Source: Bordetella parapertussis (GTDB lineage Bacteria; Pseudomonadota; Gammaproteobacteria; Burkholderiales; Burkholderiaceae_C). From it: DNA of 39,792 nt. The stretch covers positions 1-39,792 of the forward strand of contig CAMDCZ010000017.1 of the NCBI GenBank assembly GCA_945890735.1, in the 5' to 3' direction. Numbering within the stretch: the first letter of the stretch is position 1; each line of letters starts with the position of its first letter. The translations under genes and the position numbers were made by a program. The notes beneath the pieces were generated by a model that had not been told where the DNA came from, did no database searches, and saw only the letters and a list, made by a program, of their open reading frames with translations. Shown piece by piece: positions 15,919-24,011 of the stretch.

Positions 15919-16758
15919 TCAAACCGCGGCCAGGCGCAACTGGTCGCGTGTGGCGCTGGCGGCCAAGCGGGCGGCCTGCGCAAAATCCAAACCACCTGAT
16001 GCATACAACACCGCGCGTGACGAGTTGACAACGATGTTGCCGCTCACCCGTCCATCGGTGTGGCGCAACCCTGCTTTGACCGTGGCCGCGGCATCACCAC
16101 CTTGGGCGCCCACGCCCGGGATCAGCAAAGGCAGCGTCGGTGCGATGTGGCGCACACGTTCAATCTCGGCTGGGTAGGTCGCGCCCACCACCAAACCGAG
16201 TTGACCGTTCAAGTTCCAAGGCCCTTGGGCCAAGCGGGCAATGTGTTCGTAGAGCAAAGGTTGGCCCTCCACCGAAGCCAAGCGCTGGTTTTGCAAATCG
16301 TCGCCACCCGGATTGGACGTGCGGCACAGCAAAAAAGCGCCCTTGCCATGCCGCTTCAGGTAGGGCTCAACCGAGTCAAATCCCATGAAGGGCGACAAGG
16401 TCACGGCATCGGCGCCATAGCGCTCGAAGGCTTCGATCGCGTATTGCTCAGCGGTGGAGCCGATGTCGCCGCGCTTGGCATCCAAAATCACGGGCACATG
16501 GGGCGCGACATCGCGCATGTGTCGGATCAGTCGCTCGAGTTGGTCTTCTGCGCGGTGCGCTGCAAAGTAAGCGATTTGCGGTTTGAAGGCGCAAACCAGG
16601 TCGTGGGTCGCGTCAACGATGTGGGCACAAAAGTCGTGGATCTTGGCCGCATCCTGGTGCATGGCGGCGGGGAATCGGTGGGGCTCAGGGTCCAGGCCCA
16701 CGCACAGCAGCGACTGGGCATGGGTGCTGGCTTGTTGCAGCATGTCGGTGAAGGTCAT
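15919..16758 (-). CDS. pyrF: Orotidine-5'-phosphate decarboxylase (type 2)
   Basis: A 279-residue enzyme that decarboxylates OMP to UMP, the last step of pyrimidine synthesis. The catalytic motif is DAKRGDIGSTA with Lys95. LLIPGVGAQGGD near the C-terminus is typical of the longer type-2 group. Its gene follows udg by 31 bases on the minus strand. TACAAT at 16771-16766, seven bases before the ATG, suggests an additional promoter with an almost leaderless transcript. The stop TCA directly abuts the uvrA stop. Confidence 0.97.
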   Translation of the reverse strand: MTFTDMLQQASTHAQSLLCVGLDPEPHRFPAAMHQDAAKIHDFCAHIVDATHDLVCAFKPQIAYFAAHRAEDQLERLIRHMRDVAPHVPVILDAKRGDIGSTAEQYAIEAFERYGADAVTLSPFMGFDSVEPYLKRHGKGAFLLCRTSNPGGDDLQNQRLASVEGQPLLYEHIARLAQGPWNLNGQLGLVVGATYPAEIERVRHIAPTLPLLIPGVGAQGGDAAATVKAGLRHTDGRVSGNIVVNSSRAVLYASGGLDFAQAARLAASATRDQLRLAAV

Positions 16759-16765
16759 GCGGCAG

Positions 16766-16771
16766 ATTGTA
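16766..16771 (-). promoter_or_regulatory. Putative -10 element (TACAAT) for pyrF
   Basis: TACAAT on the minus strand is separated from the pyrF ATG by seven bases (16765-16759). Expected transcription start is at or next to the start codon. A weak CTGAAG is the only -35 candidate. Confidence 0.45.
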
Positions 16772-16789
16772 GAAGTCGGGGCAGGGCCT

Positions 16790-17599
16790 TCAGGCGGGGC
16801 GCACCTGTTGCATCGCCAGGCACAGGTCGGCCCAGGCCTTGGCTTTGTCCGTCGGGCTTCGCAGCAAATAGCTGGGGTGGTAACTCACCACCACCGGGCG
16901 GCCATGGGCTTGGTGGACTTGGCCGCGCAACTTGCCCAAAGGCTGCGCGGCGGCTTCGCCCAAGCTGGGCATCAACACAGCCTGCGCCGCAAAGCGGCCC
17001 AAGGCCAAGATCACCTGGGGTTGCAGCAGTTCGATTTGGCGTTGCAAGAAGGCATGGCAATGCGCGATTTCCTCGGCGCTGGGGTTGCGGTTGTCAGGCG
17101 GGCGGCATTTCACCGCACTGGTGACCACGGTGTGCGCAGACCCAGTGTGGTTGGCTTGGCGTGACAAACCCATGGCTTGCAGCATCGCGTCCAGCAACAC
17201 GCCTTCGTCACCGACAAAGGCGTGGCCTGCCAGGTCCTCGGCGTCGGTGGGCGCGTCGCCCACGATCAACCAATCGGTGGTCTGGCCGGGTGCAGCCGAG
17301 CCACTGGCAAACAAGCTGTGGTTTCGCCCCATGCACAAACCACAGGCTTGGCAAGCCTGGGCTGCTTGGGACAGCGCTGGCCAATCCATCTGCGCCAAAG
17401 CACTGGGCAAGGGCGGTCGGGCCACCGGCGCAGCGGCCATCGGTTGCACGGGCGCAGCGGACAGTCTTTTTTCAGGCGCGGCCGGTGTGGGTGATGGTGC
17501 CGCGGTCGGCGCTTGCACAGTCACGCTGGCTGGTGACCACACGCGCACGCCCATCTCAGCCAAGATGGCGCGTTGACGGGTGTCCAAATTCAAACTCAT
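16790..17599 (-). CDS. Family 4-like uracil-DNA glycosylase (iron-sulfur type)
   Basis: A 269-residue protein predicted to remove uracil from DNA. After an Ala/Pro-rich N-terminal extension (about residues 20-80) comes the catalytic domain. The four cluster cysteines are recognisable as CQAC and later KC (SAVKCRPPDNR) and HC (IAHCHAF). Motif 2 is HPSYLLRSP. Motif 1 reads GDAPTDAED rather than the usual GEAPGxxED. ATG 17599 is preferred over the longer frame to 17701, which overlaps rimI; AAGG lies about eight bases upstream. The gene follows rimI by ten bases in an apparent operon. Confidence 0.88.
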   Translation of the reverse strand: MSLNLDTRQRAILAEMGVRVWSPASVTVQAPTAAPSPTPAAPEKRLSAAPVQPMAAAPVARPPLPSALAQMDWPALSQAAQACQACGLCMGRNHSLFASGSAAPGQTTDWLIVGDAPTDAEDLAGHAFVGDEGVLLDAMLQAMGLSRQANHTGSAHTVVTSAVKCRPPDNRNPSAEEIAHCHAFLQRQIELLQPQVILALGRFAAQAVLMPSLGEAAAQPLGKLRGQVHQAHGRPVVVSYHPSYLLRSPTDKAKAWADLCLAMQQVRPA

Positions 17600-17609
17600 G
17601 GGCCAAACC

Positions 17610-18053
17610 TTAACACTGCAAGCCCATGACCACCGCGTCCTCGCGCTGCCCGAGTTGGAAAGGGTAGTAGTTTTTGCGCAAGCCCGCTTGCACAAAACCA
17701 TGCGCTTGGTAGAGCGCGATGGCGCGGTGGTTGCTCGCGCGTACCTCCAGCCAAACCGTGTGGGCGTCGCGGCTGCGGGTCCAGTCGAGCAAGGCCTGCA
17801 GCATCATGCGCCCCAAGCCTTGGCGTTGCAGAGCCGGGGCCACGGTGAGGTTGAGCAAATGCACCTCGTCCACGCCACGCATGGCCACCAGGTAGCAAGC
17901 CAGCTCGTCGCCGGTGAACCACACCGGCATGTGGTAGCCCGAGGCGATCGAGTCGATGAAATGGCCGCGTGTCCATGGGTGGGAGTACGCGCTTTGTTCG
18001 ATCTGCAGCACCTGGGTCAGGTGGTCTGCGGACATGGGGACAGGCGGGTTCAT
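17610..18053 (-). CDS. rimI: Ribosomal protein S18 alanine N-acetyltransferase
   Basis: A 147-residue GNAT-family enzyme that uses acetyl-CoA to acetylate the N-terminus of ribosomal protein S18. The acetyl-CoA loop is QRQGLGR inside LNLTVAPALQRQGLGRMML, and the C-terminal signature is NHRAIALYQAHGF. ATG 18053 overlaps the tsaB stop as ATGA; another in-frame ATG at 18035 is less favoured. The tsaB-rimI pair is a widespread arrangement, which supports the assignment among many similar GNAT proteins. Confidence 0.93.
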   Translation of the reverse strand: MNPPVPMSADHLTQVLQIEQSAYSHPWTRGHFIDSIASGYHMPVWFTGDELACYLVAMRGVDEVHLLNLTVAPALQRQGLGRMMLQALLDWTRSRDAHTVWLEVRASNHRAIALYQAHGFVQAGLRKNYYPFQLGQREDAVVMGLQC

Positions 18054-18754
18054 GCAGAGGCTGCTTTCAAGGCGGCGCGTTCGGCGGTGGTCAAGGCCAC
18101 TTGGTCGCGCACATACACCGGATGCGCCAGTTCGGGCGACACCGCTTCGCCCCGCTGCCAAGCCAAGGCGGCCAAACGCAACATCGCTGTTGCGGTGGGC
18201 CATTGCGACACCGCTTGTGCGCCTGCGTCCAACAGGTGTTGCAAGCCTGCGGCGTGCGCTGGTGCCGCATTGCCCGCCATCACAAAGGATTGGCCATGCC
18301 ACGCCAGCGGCCATGCCAAGGCCGCCGCCGTGGTCAGCATGGGCGCTTGCACCACCCGCCAGGCTTGGCCTTCCCAGGCATAAGCCGCGGCATACACCTG
18401 GCCCATGCGGGCATCCATCACGCTCATGACGCGGGGCCCTTGCGGGCAGGCGGCTTCGGCCACGCACATCAAGGTGTCAATCGGCAGCAAGGGCAGCTTC
18501 GCACCCAAGGCCAGACCTTGGGACACGGCACACGCGGTGCGCAGCCCGGTGAAAGCGCCCGGACCCTGGCCAAAAGCGATCGCGTCGAGCTGTGGCAAGG
18601 TCAAGCCCGCTTGCGCCATCAATGCCATGGTGGCGGGGATCAGGCTGGCAGAGGATGCCTGACCACCCACGCCGTCATGGGTCCACACTTGGTCTTGCAC
18701 TTGCAGCGCCAAACGCATGCGCTCGGTGCTGGTGTCCATGGCCAACAGCTTCAT
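18050..18754 (-). CDS. tsaB: tRNA threonylcarbamoyladenosine (t6A) synthesis protein TsaB
   Basis: A 234-residue ASKHA-fold protein that with TsaD and TsaE transfers the threonylcarbamoyl group to A37 of tRNAs reading ANN codons. The start MKLLAMDTSTERMRLAL and the motif GQGPGAFTGLRTACAVSQGLA are diagnostic. The ATG overlaps the stop of the upstream transporter as ATGA, and its own stop overlaps the rimI start as ATGA, so translation is likely coupled through the three genes. The TsaC-type enzyme of the same pathway is also in this window (21237-22226). Confidence 0.95.
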   Translation of the reverse strand: MKLLAMDTSTERMRLALQVQDQVWTHDGVGGQASSASLIPATMALMAQAGLTLPQLDAIAFGQGPGAFTGLRTACAVSQGLALGAKLPLLPIDTLMCVAEAACPQGPRVMSVMDARMGQVYAAAYAWEGQAWRVVQAPMLTTAAALAWPLAWHGQSFVMAGNAAPAHAAGLQHLLDAGAQAVSQWPTATAMLRLAALAWQRGEAVSPELAHPVYVRDQVALTTAERAALKAASA

Positions 18755-19731
18755 GCGGCGGCCCTGGCCAAGGGCGCTTTGCGCACCCCGAACAAAATGC
18801 CCGCGGTCACCAGCGACAAACCCAAGAGCAAATGCAGGCCCAGGGGTTCACCCAAAAACACCACCGCCCCCAGCGCCGACAAGCCCGGCACGAGAGAGGT
18901 GATCATGGTCGAGCGCACCGGGCCAAAGTAGCGGATCATTTGGGTGAAGGTGATGCCCGAGATGACCACCGAGCCGCCGCCTTGGAACGCCGCTTGGAAC
19001 AACAACTCGCTGGTGGGGGCACTGAGCAAATGGCTGGGGATGGCCCCGCTCAAGGCCAGCAGGCTGTAGAGAGGCACAAAGCTGAAAAATGCAAAACACG
19101 TGATCGCGATCGTGGCGGGCACGGCTTGTAGGCCATACCGGCGGCTGATCACGCTGTAGGTAGACCAGCACAAGCTTGCGCTCAAAAAGAACAGATCGCC
19201 GACCCAAACACTGCCGCCATCGAAAGCGTGCAGCAAGCTGCTGCCGCCCACCAACATGCCGCCAGTCAGGATGAATGCCAAACCGGCCAAGCGGTTGCCA
19301 TGCAAGCGTTCACCCAATAAAAGCAAGGCCAACAAACTGGTCCACACGGGCAAAAAACCAGGCATCAACACCGAGGCATGTGCCGCAGGCGCGAAGAAAA
19401 AACCGCTGTAGCTGAGCAAGGCGTAAGCCAAGCCCCCGAAAAACCCGATCCGCAGCGTCACGCCCCAGGGCAAGGGCGACAGCCCGCCAAAACAACCGCG
19501 CTGTTCGCCCCGTTGGCGTGCTTGGCGGCTGAGCCAATAGCCCCAGGGCAGCAACACCAGGCTGGCACCGACGATGCGCGCCCAAGCGATATCCAAGGGC
19601 AACAAATGGCCAGAGGCAGAAGCGCGGGCGATGACGATGAATGCGCTCCAGATCAACACCGTGATGACCGCAGCCAGCAGGCCAACGGTACGGGGTGAGA
19701 GCTGCCGCAGGCGCTGTAGGGGTGAATGCAT
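18751..19731 (-). CDS. DMT-superfamily transporter (EamA family)
   Basis: A 326-residue inner-membrane protein with about ten hydrophobic segments forming two EamA repeats (about residues 15-150 and 170-315). Start MHSPLQRLRQLSPRTVGLLAAV at ATG 19731 is chosen because upstream sequence lacks a membrane pattern and would enter dacB. Family members move amino acids, metabolites or drugs; the substrate here cannot be told. It heads the run that continues with tsaB. The -10-like GATAAT six bases before its ATG suggests a leaderless transcript. Confidence 0.88.
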   Translation of the reverse strand: MHSPLQRLRQLSPRTVGLLAAVITVLIWSAFIVIARASASGHLLPLDIAWARIVGASLVLLPWGYWLSRQARQRGEQRGCFGGLSPLPWGVTLRIGFFGGLAYALLSYSGFFFAPAAHASVLMPGFLPVWTSLLALLLLGERLHGNRLAGLAFILTGGMLVGGSSLLHAFDGGSVWVGDLFFLSASLCWSTYSVISRRYGLQAVPATIAITCFAFFSFVPLYSLLALSGAIPSHLLSAPTSELLFQAAFQGGGSVVISGITFTQMIRYFGPVRSTMITSLVPGLSALGAVVFLGEPLGLHLLLGLSLVTAGILFGVRKAPLARAAA

Positions 19732-19737
19732 CCAGGG

Positions 19738-19743
19738 ATTATC
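19738..19743 (-). promoter_or_regulatory. Putative -10 element (GATAAT) for the DMT transporter operon
   Basis: Minus strand reads GATAAT-CCCTGG-ATG, so six bases separate the hexamer from the start codon. No Shine-Dalgarno. The -35 region is not recognisable. Confidence 0.5.
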
Positions 19744-19753
19744 TGTGGTGAAG

Positions 19754-19775
19754 CCGTGGGTTTCATAATCCACGG
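19754..19775. repeat. Inverted repeat CCGTGG-N10-CCACGG across the dacB -10 region
   Basis: CCGTGG (19754-19759) and CCACGG (19770-19775) are perfect complements flanking the dacB -10 hexamer and ending directly before its ATG. It could be an operator or, in RNA from an upstream start, a hairpin covering the start codon. Confidence 0.4.
19764..19769 (+). promoter_or_regulatory. Putative -10 element (CATAAT) for dacB
   Basis: CATAAT-CCACGG-ATG: six bases separate the hexamer from the dacB start codon. No Shine-Dalgarno is present. No good -35. Confidence 0.45.
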
Positions 19776-21236
19776 ATGTTTTGTCATTCCTGCCTGAACG
19801 CGCGCTCAGCCTTGCGCTGGGGCCCACACAGCCGCCGCCATGGCCTGGCGCTGTTGGTCTGCCTCGTGCTCTTTGGCGGCACGCCAGCCTGGGGTCAAGC
19901 CACGCAGGGCACCTTGCCGCCCGCGGTGGAGGAGGCGCTGCAGCGCGCCAAGCTGCCTCGTGAGGCCCTGAGTGTCGTGGTCTTGCCGGTGGGCATGGCT
20001 GGGCCAGCCCGGTTGTTGCACCAGGCCGAGGTGCCACGCAACCCGGCTTCCCTGATGAAGTTGGTCACCACCAGCGTCGCCTTGGACATGCTGGGCCCGG
20101 CCTACACCTGGCGCACCCCGGTGTATGTCGAGGGCAGCTTGCGCGATGGCGTGCTGGCAGGACACCTGTATATCCAAGGCAGCGGCGACCCCAAGTTGGG
20201 CGTGGAGCAGCTGTGGTTGCTGATGCGCAGGCTGCAAGGCATGGGCATCCGCCACATCCAGGGCGACATCGTGCTCGATCGCAGTGTGTTCACCTTGCCC
20301 GCACATGACCCGGCCAGCTTTGATGGTGAGCCGCTGCGACCCTACAACGCTGGTCCCGATGCCTTGCTGGTGAACCACAAGTCGATCGGCTTGGCGTTTG
20401 TGCCCGACCCGGCCAACAAGCTCGCCCGGGTGCATGTGGAGCCGCCACTGGCCGGTGTGCAGGTGCAAGCCAGCGTGCCACTCATGGGGGGAGACTGCAG
20501 CGATTACCGCGCGGCCTTGAAGCCCGAGTTGGCTAACCCGCTGCAGTTGCGTTTCATGGGCGGCTTTCCGGTCAGTTGTGGCGAAAAGCGCTGGTCGGTG
20601 GCCTATGCCGATCCTGATCGGTTCACACCGCGCGCGCTGCAAGGCATGTGGTTGCAACTGGGCGGGCAACTCAGTGGCAGTGTGCGCGAGGGCTTGGTGC
20701 CGGCGGGCTTGGTGCCGATGTTGGTGGCGGAGTCACCCACCTTGGCCGAGGTGGTGCGCGACATCAACAAGTTCAGCAACAACGTCATGGCCGAGCAGGT
20801 GTTCTTGACCCTGGCCGTGCAACCCGACAGGCCAGGCACGCCCGAGGCGGCCAAACAAGTGGTGGACGGCTGGTGGCGGCAACGCTTTGTCCAGCCGCCA
20901 CCGCGGCTGGACAACGGCTCGGGATTGAGCCGTGAACAACGCATCAGCGCACAGGCGTTAGCGGCGTTGTTGCAATGGGTGTGGCAGCAAGCCTTCATGC
21001 CTGAGTTGATCGCATCCCTGCCACTGACCGGTGTTGACGGCACCTTCAAGCGCAGCAAGAGCAGCGCGAATGCGCACCTGAAAACCGGCAGTTTGAAAGA
21101 CACCATGGGCATGGCAGGCTTTGTCGATGGGCAAAACGGTCAACGTTTTGTGTTGGTGGCGATGGTCAACCACGCCAACGCCAACCAAGCCAGACCGGTG
21201 ATGGACGCCTTGATTGACTGGACCGCTGGGCGCTGA
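19776..21236 (+). CDS. dacB: D-alanyl-D-alanine carboxypeptidase/endopeptidase (PBP4 type, peptidase S13)
   Basis: A 486-residue periplasmic penicillin-binding protein that trims peptidoglycan peptides. A signal peptide spans about residues 20-40 (HGLALLVCLVLFGGTPAWG). Catalytic motifs are SLMK (Ser92, Lys95), SNN (334-336) and KTG (436-438), with the large S13 insertion between the first two. Its start is divergent from the DMT transporter with 44 bases between start codons. The protein begins with a rather long polar N-region rich in Arg, so an internal start cannot be excluded. The stop abuts the convergent tsaC stop. Confidence 0.95.
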   Translation: MFCHSCLNARSALRWGPHSRRHGLALLVCLVLFGGTPAWGQATQGTLPPAVEEALQRAKLPREALSVVVLPVGMAGPARLLHQAEVPRNPASLMKLVTTSVALDMLGPAYTWRTPVYVEGSLRDGVLAGHLYIQGSGDPKLGVEQLWLLMRRLQGMGIRHIQGDIVLDRSVFTLPAHDPASFDGEPLRPYNAGPDALLVNHKSIGLAFVPDPANKLARVHVEPPLAGVQVQASVPLMGGDCSDYRAALKPELANPLQLRFMGGFPVSCGEKRWSVAYADPDRFTPRALQGMWLQLGGQLSGSVREGLVPAGLVPMLVAESPTLAEVVRDINKFSNNVMAEQVFLTLAVQPDRPGTPEAAKQVVDGWWRQRFVQPPPRLDNGSGLSREQRISAQALAALLQWVWQQAFMPELIASLPLTGVDGTFKRSKSSANAHLKTGSLKDTMGMAGFVDGQNGQRFVLVAMVNHANANQARPVMDALIDWTAGR

Positions 21237-22226
21237 TCAAGCCGCGGCCCGCTGCAACCTGTCGCGCACCCCATCCCATGCCTCACCCTCCGGCGGCAGC
21301 TCGACCCAAATTTCCTGCACCCCTTGCGCATCCAAGGCGCGCAGTTGCGCGAACAAGGCCTGCGCACAACTGGCGGCATCGCTGGGCATGACCGCTTGCA
21401 AGACCGCCACCCCCACAGGCATGGGGCTGCGACTCCAGACCGCTACCCGCAGGGCGTTGGGCAACCCACGCCCCATGTCCGCCGCGTTCATCAAACGCAA
21501 GCGGGCACGCGGGGCGTAATGCGAAGCCAAGCTGCCCGGGGCAGCGGGGGCCTGCGTGGGCAAGCCCTGACCACCACCCTTCGAGCGAGAGGTGCTTGGC
21601 GCGGCCAAGACCGTCACACCACAGGCGTTGGTGAGTTGCGAGGGTGTCAACATGCCCGGACGCAACAAGACCGGATGTTCTCCGCTGCAGTCCACGATGG
21701 CGGACTCGATGCCGACATCGCATGAACCGCCATCGAGCACCAACAGCGATGGAAAGGCTTCGCGCACATGCGCGGCGCTGGTTGGGCTCACACGGCCAAA
21801 CAGATTGGCGCTGGGCGCGGCCACGCCCTGCACCCCCAGTGCTTGCGCCGCCTGCAGCACGGCTTGCGCCATCGGGTGCGAAGGGCAGCGCAACGCCACC
21901 GTCGGGTGGCCGCCTGCAGCGGCATCGGCCACGCCTGCGCGTCTGCGCAAGATCAGCGTGAGCGGCCCAGGCCAAAACGCATGCATCAAGGCCTGCGCAA
22001 ACGCAGGCACCGCGCTGGCAAACACCGGCACTTGCGCGGCCGCATGCACATGCACGATCAAGGGGTGGTCCGCTGGTCGGCCCTTGGTCTGAAAGATGTT
22101 GGCCACCGCCACAGGCTGGTTGGCATCCGCGGCCAGGCCGTAAACGGTCTCTGTCGGCAGGCCCACCAGTTCACCCCGTGCCAAGGCCTGTGCGGCTTGC
22201 AATACCTCGCCAGACAAAGAGGTCAC
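21237..22226 (-). CDS. tsaC: L-threonylcarbamoyladenylate synthase, Sua5 type
   Basis: A 329-residue enzyme making threonylcarbamoyl-AMP from threonine, bicarbonate and ATP for t6A. The YrdC domain occupies about residues 1-200 (GLPTETVYGLAADA, KGRPADHPLIVH, AAPSANLFGRVSPT), then a linker and a Sua5 C-terminal domain (GSLASHYAPRARL). GTG 22226 overlaps the purK stop as GTGA; a GTG one codon upstream (22229) is equally possible. It closes the purE-purK-tsaC run and shares bicarbonate and ATP as substrates with PurK. Confidence 0.92.
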   Translation of the reverse strand: MTSLSGEVLQAAQALARGELVGLPTETVYGLAADANQPVAVANIFQTKGRPADHPLIVHVHAAAQVPVFASAVPAFAQALMHAFWPGPLTLILRRRAGVADAAAGGHPTVALRCPSHPMAQAVLQAAQALGVQGVAAPSANLFGRVSPTSAAHVREAFPSLLVLDGGSCDVGIESAIVDCSGEHPVLLRPGMLTPSQLTNACGVTVLAAPSTSRSKGGGQGLPTQAPAAPGSLASHYAPRARLRLMNAADMGRGLPNALRVAVWSRSPMPVGVAVLQAVMPSDAASCAQALFAQLRALDAQGVQEIWVELPPEGEAWDGVRDRLQRAAA

Positions 22227-23410
22227 CACGCCGCGATGCCCAATGCCGATGCAGCTTGCAAAGCCACACGGCGAGCGTCCGCTGGTGTGACCGCGGTCAC
22301 CGTGAGGTGACCCATCTTGCGCGCAGGCCGCGCTTGGGCTTTGCCATACAGGTGCAGGTGCACACCCGGCAGCGCCAACACCTGCGCCCAAGGTGGTTCT
22401 TGCATCGAACCGTGCGTGAACCACAAGTCGCCCAGCAGATTGAGCATGACGCTGGCGCTGTGCAAACGCGGCTGCACCAGTGGCAAGCCCGCCATGCAGC
22501 GCACTTGCAGCTCAAACTGCGACACGTCGCAGCTGTCGATGCTGTGGTGACCGCTGTTGTGCGGGCGCGGTGCGATCTCGTTGACCACCAAAGGGCCCAA
22601 AGCCTCGCGCGCCGGGCCGTCTTGCAGCAAGAAAAACTCCACGCACAACACGCCCACATGGCCCAAGCCACGCGCGATCTCCAGTGCTGCTTGCAAAGCC
22701 TGTTGTTCGGTGTCGGCGGGCAAGGCGTGTTCAAACACCTCGGTGACTGCCAAGATACCGTCGCGGTGCAGGTTCACTTGCACCGGCAAATGCACCACCT
22801 GTCCATCAAAGCCGCGTGCCAACACCACCGAGCATTCGGCAGCCAAGGGCAGGCGTTTTTCCAAAATGCACACCGTGGCGCTGCCCGCGGTTTGCAGCGA
22901 CTCGAAAGCGGCAGACAACTCGTCAAGGCTGGCCACCCGCACCTGGCCTTTACCGTCATAACCCAGGCGCGTGGTTTTCAATATGCCGGGGAATAAATCA
23001 GGGGACACCGACACCAAGTCAGCTGCACTGTGCAGCACCGCGTGCGGGGCCACCGGCACACCGCAGGCCAAAAAGTGGGCCTTTTCACGGGCGCGGTCTT
23101 GCGCCACCGCCACCGGATCGGCGCCGGGCGCACAGGGCAAGGACTGGCCCAGTTGACGCAGAGCCTGAGCCGGTACGTTTTCAAACTCGGTGGTGATGGC
23201 TTGGCATTGGGCCGCCATCTGCGCCAAGCCCTGGGGGTCGAGGTAGTCAGCGCAGACATGCAGGTGGCTCACCAAGCCTGCGGGACTGTGGGCATCGGGG
23301 TCGAGGACGGCGGTGCGAAAGCCCAGGCTTTGCGCGGCGTGGCTCCACATGCGACCCAACTGGCCGCCACCCAAGACGCCCAGCATCGCCCCTGGCAACA
23401 AAGCTTTCAA
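22223..23410 (-). CDS. purK: 5-(carboxyamino)imidazole ribonucleotide synthase
   Basis: A 395-residue ATP-grasp enzyme that carboxylates AIR with bicarbonate to N5-CAIR in purine synthesis. The N-terminal motif LGVLGGGQLGRM and the ATP-grasp segments KTTRLGYDGKGQ and NEIAPRPHNSGH are clear. The start is taken as TTG 23410, which overlaps the purE stop as TTGA and gives the family-like MKALLPGAMLGVLGGG; an internal ATG at 23386 would remove those residues. Coupled with purE, which uses its product. Confidence 0.95.
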   Translation of the reverse strand: MKALLPGAMLGVLGGGQLGRMWSHAAQSLGFRTAVLDPDAHSPAGLVSHLHVCADYLDPQGLAQMAAQCQAITTEFENVPAQALRQLGQSLPCAPGADPVAVAQDRAREKAHFLACGVPVAPHAVLHSAADLVSVSPDLFPGILKTTRLGYDGKGQVRVASLDELSAAFESLQTAGSATVCILEKRLPLAAECSVVLARGFDGQVVHLPVQVNLHRDGILAVTEVFEHALPADTEQQALQAALEIARGLGHVGVLCVEFFLLQDGPAREALGPLVVNEIAPRPHNSGHHSIDSCDVSQFELQVRCMAGLPLVQPRLHSASVMLNLLGDLWFTHGSMQEPPWAQVLALPGVHLHLYGKAQARPARKMGHLTVTAVTPADARRVALQAASALGIAAW

Positions 23411-23901
23411 GGGGTGGGAGGCACGGCCATGGCGCGTGCAGCCTCGGTTTGTTGTTGGCGAAACGCCAGCAGCGCTTGCTGCAGCTGGGGGTCACCGTGC
23501 GCCAACAGGGCCACGGCAAACAAAGCCGCGTTGGCCGCGCCTGCTGTGCCAATCGCGAAGGTGGCCACTGGGATGCCCTTGGGCATTTGCACGATGCTGT
23601 GCAACGAGTCCACGCCTTGCAAATGCTTGCTGGCCACCGGTACACCCAGCACAGGCACTGTCGTTTTGGCAGCCAGCATGCCCGGCAGGTGGGCCGCCCC
23701 GCCCGCGCCCGCGATGATGGCGCGCAAGCCGCGGCTGTGGGCAGATTCGGCGTAGGCAAACATGTCGTCTGGCATGCGGTGGGCCGAGACCACGCGGGCC
23801 TCGAAACCGATGCCAAAGTCTTGCAAGAGTTGCGTGGCGTGCTGCATGGTGTCCCAGTCAGAGCTGGAGCCCATGACCACACCGACAAGAATGGGGTTCA
23901 T
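23407..23901 (-). CDS. purE: N5-carboxyaminoimidazole ribonucleotide mutase
   Basis: A 164-residue enzyme that converts N5-CAIR to CAIR. Class I PurE motifs are GVVMGSSSDWDTM at the start, VSAHRMPD, and IAGAGGAAHLPGM. ATG 23901 has only weak upstream pairing. It heads purE-purK-tsaC and is divergent from cnoX, with a 110-base region between the start codons in which CATAAG on the minus strand may be a -10. Confidence 0.96.
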   Translation of the reverse strand: MNPILVGVVMGSSSDWDTMQHATQLLQDFGIGFEARVVSAHRMPDDMFAYAESAHSRGLRAIIAGAGGAAHLPGMLAAKTTVPVLGVPVASKHLQGVDSLHSIVQMPKGIPVATFAIGTAGAANAALFAVALLAHGDPQLQQALLAFRQQQTEAARAMAVPPTP

Positions 23902-24011
23902 GATGAGGGGGCAGTGAACTGCGGGTAAGCTTATGCGTTGAGAGAAAGCTTGGGCCCTGGCGGGCTTGGGCGAGTTGGTGAACCGATTTTATTCCCCTGG
24001 AACCGAACCCC

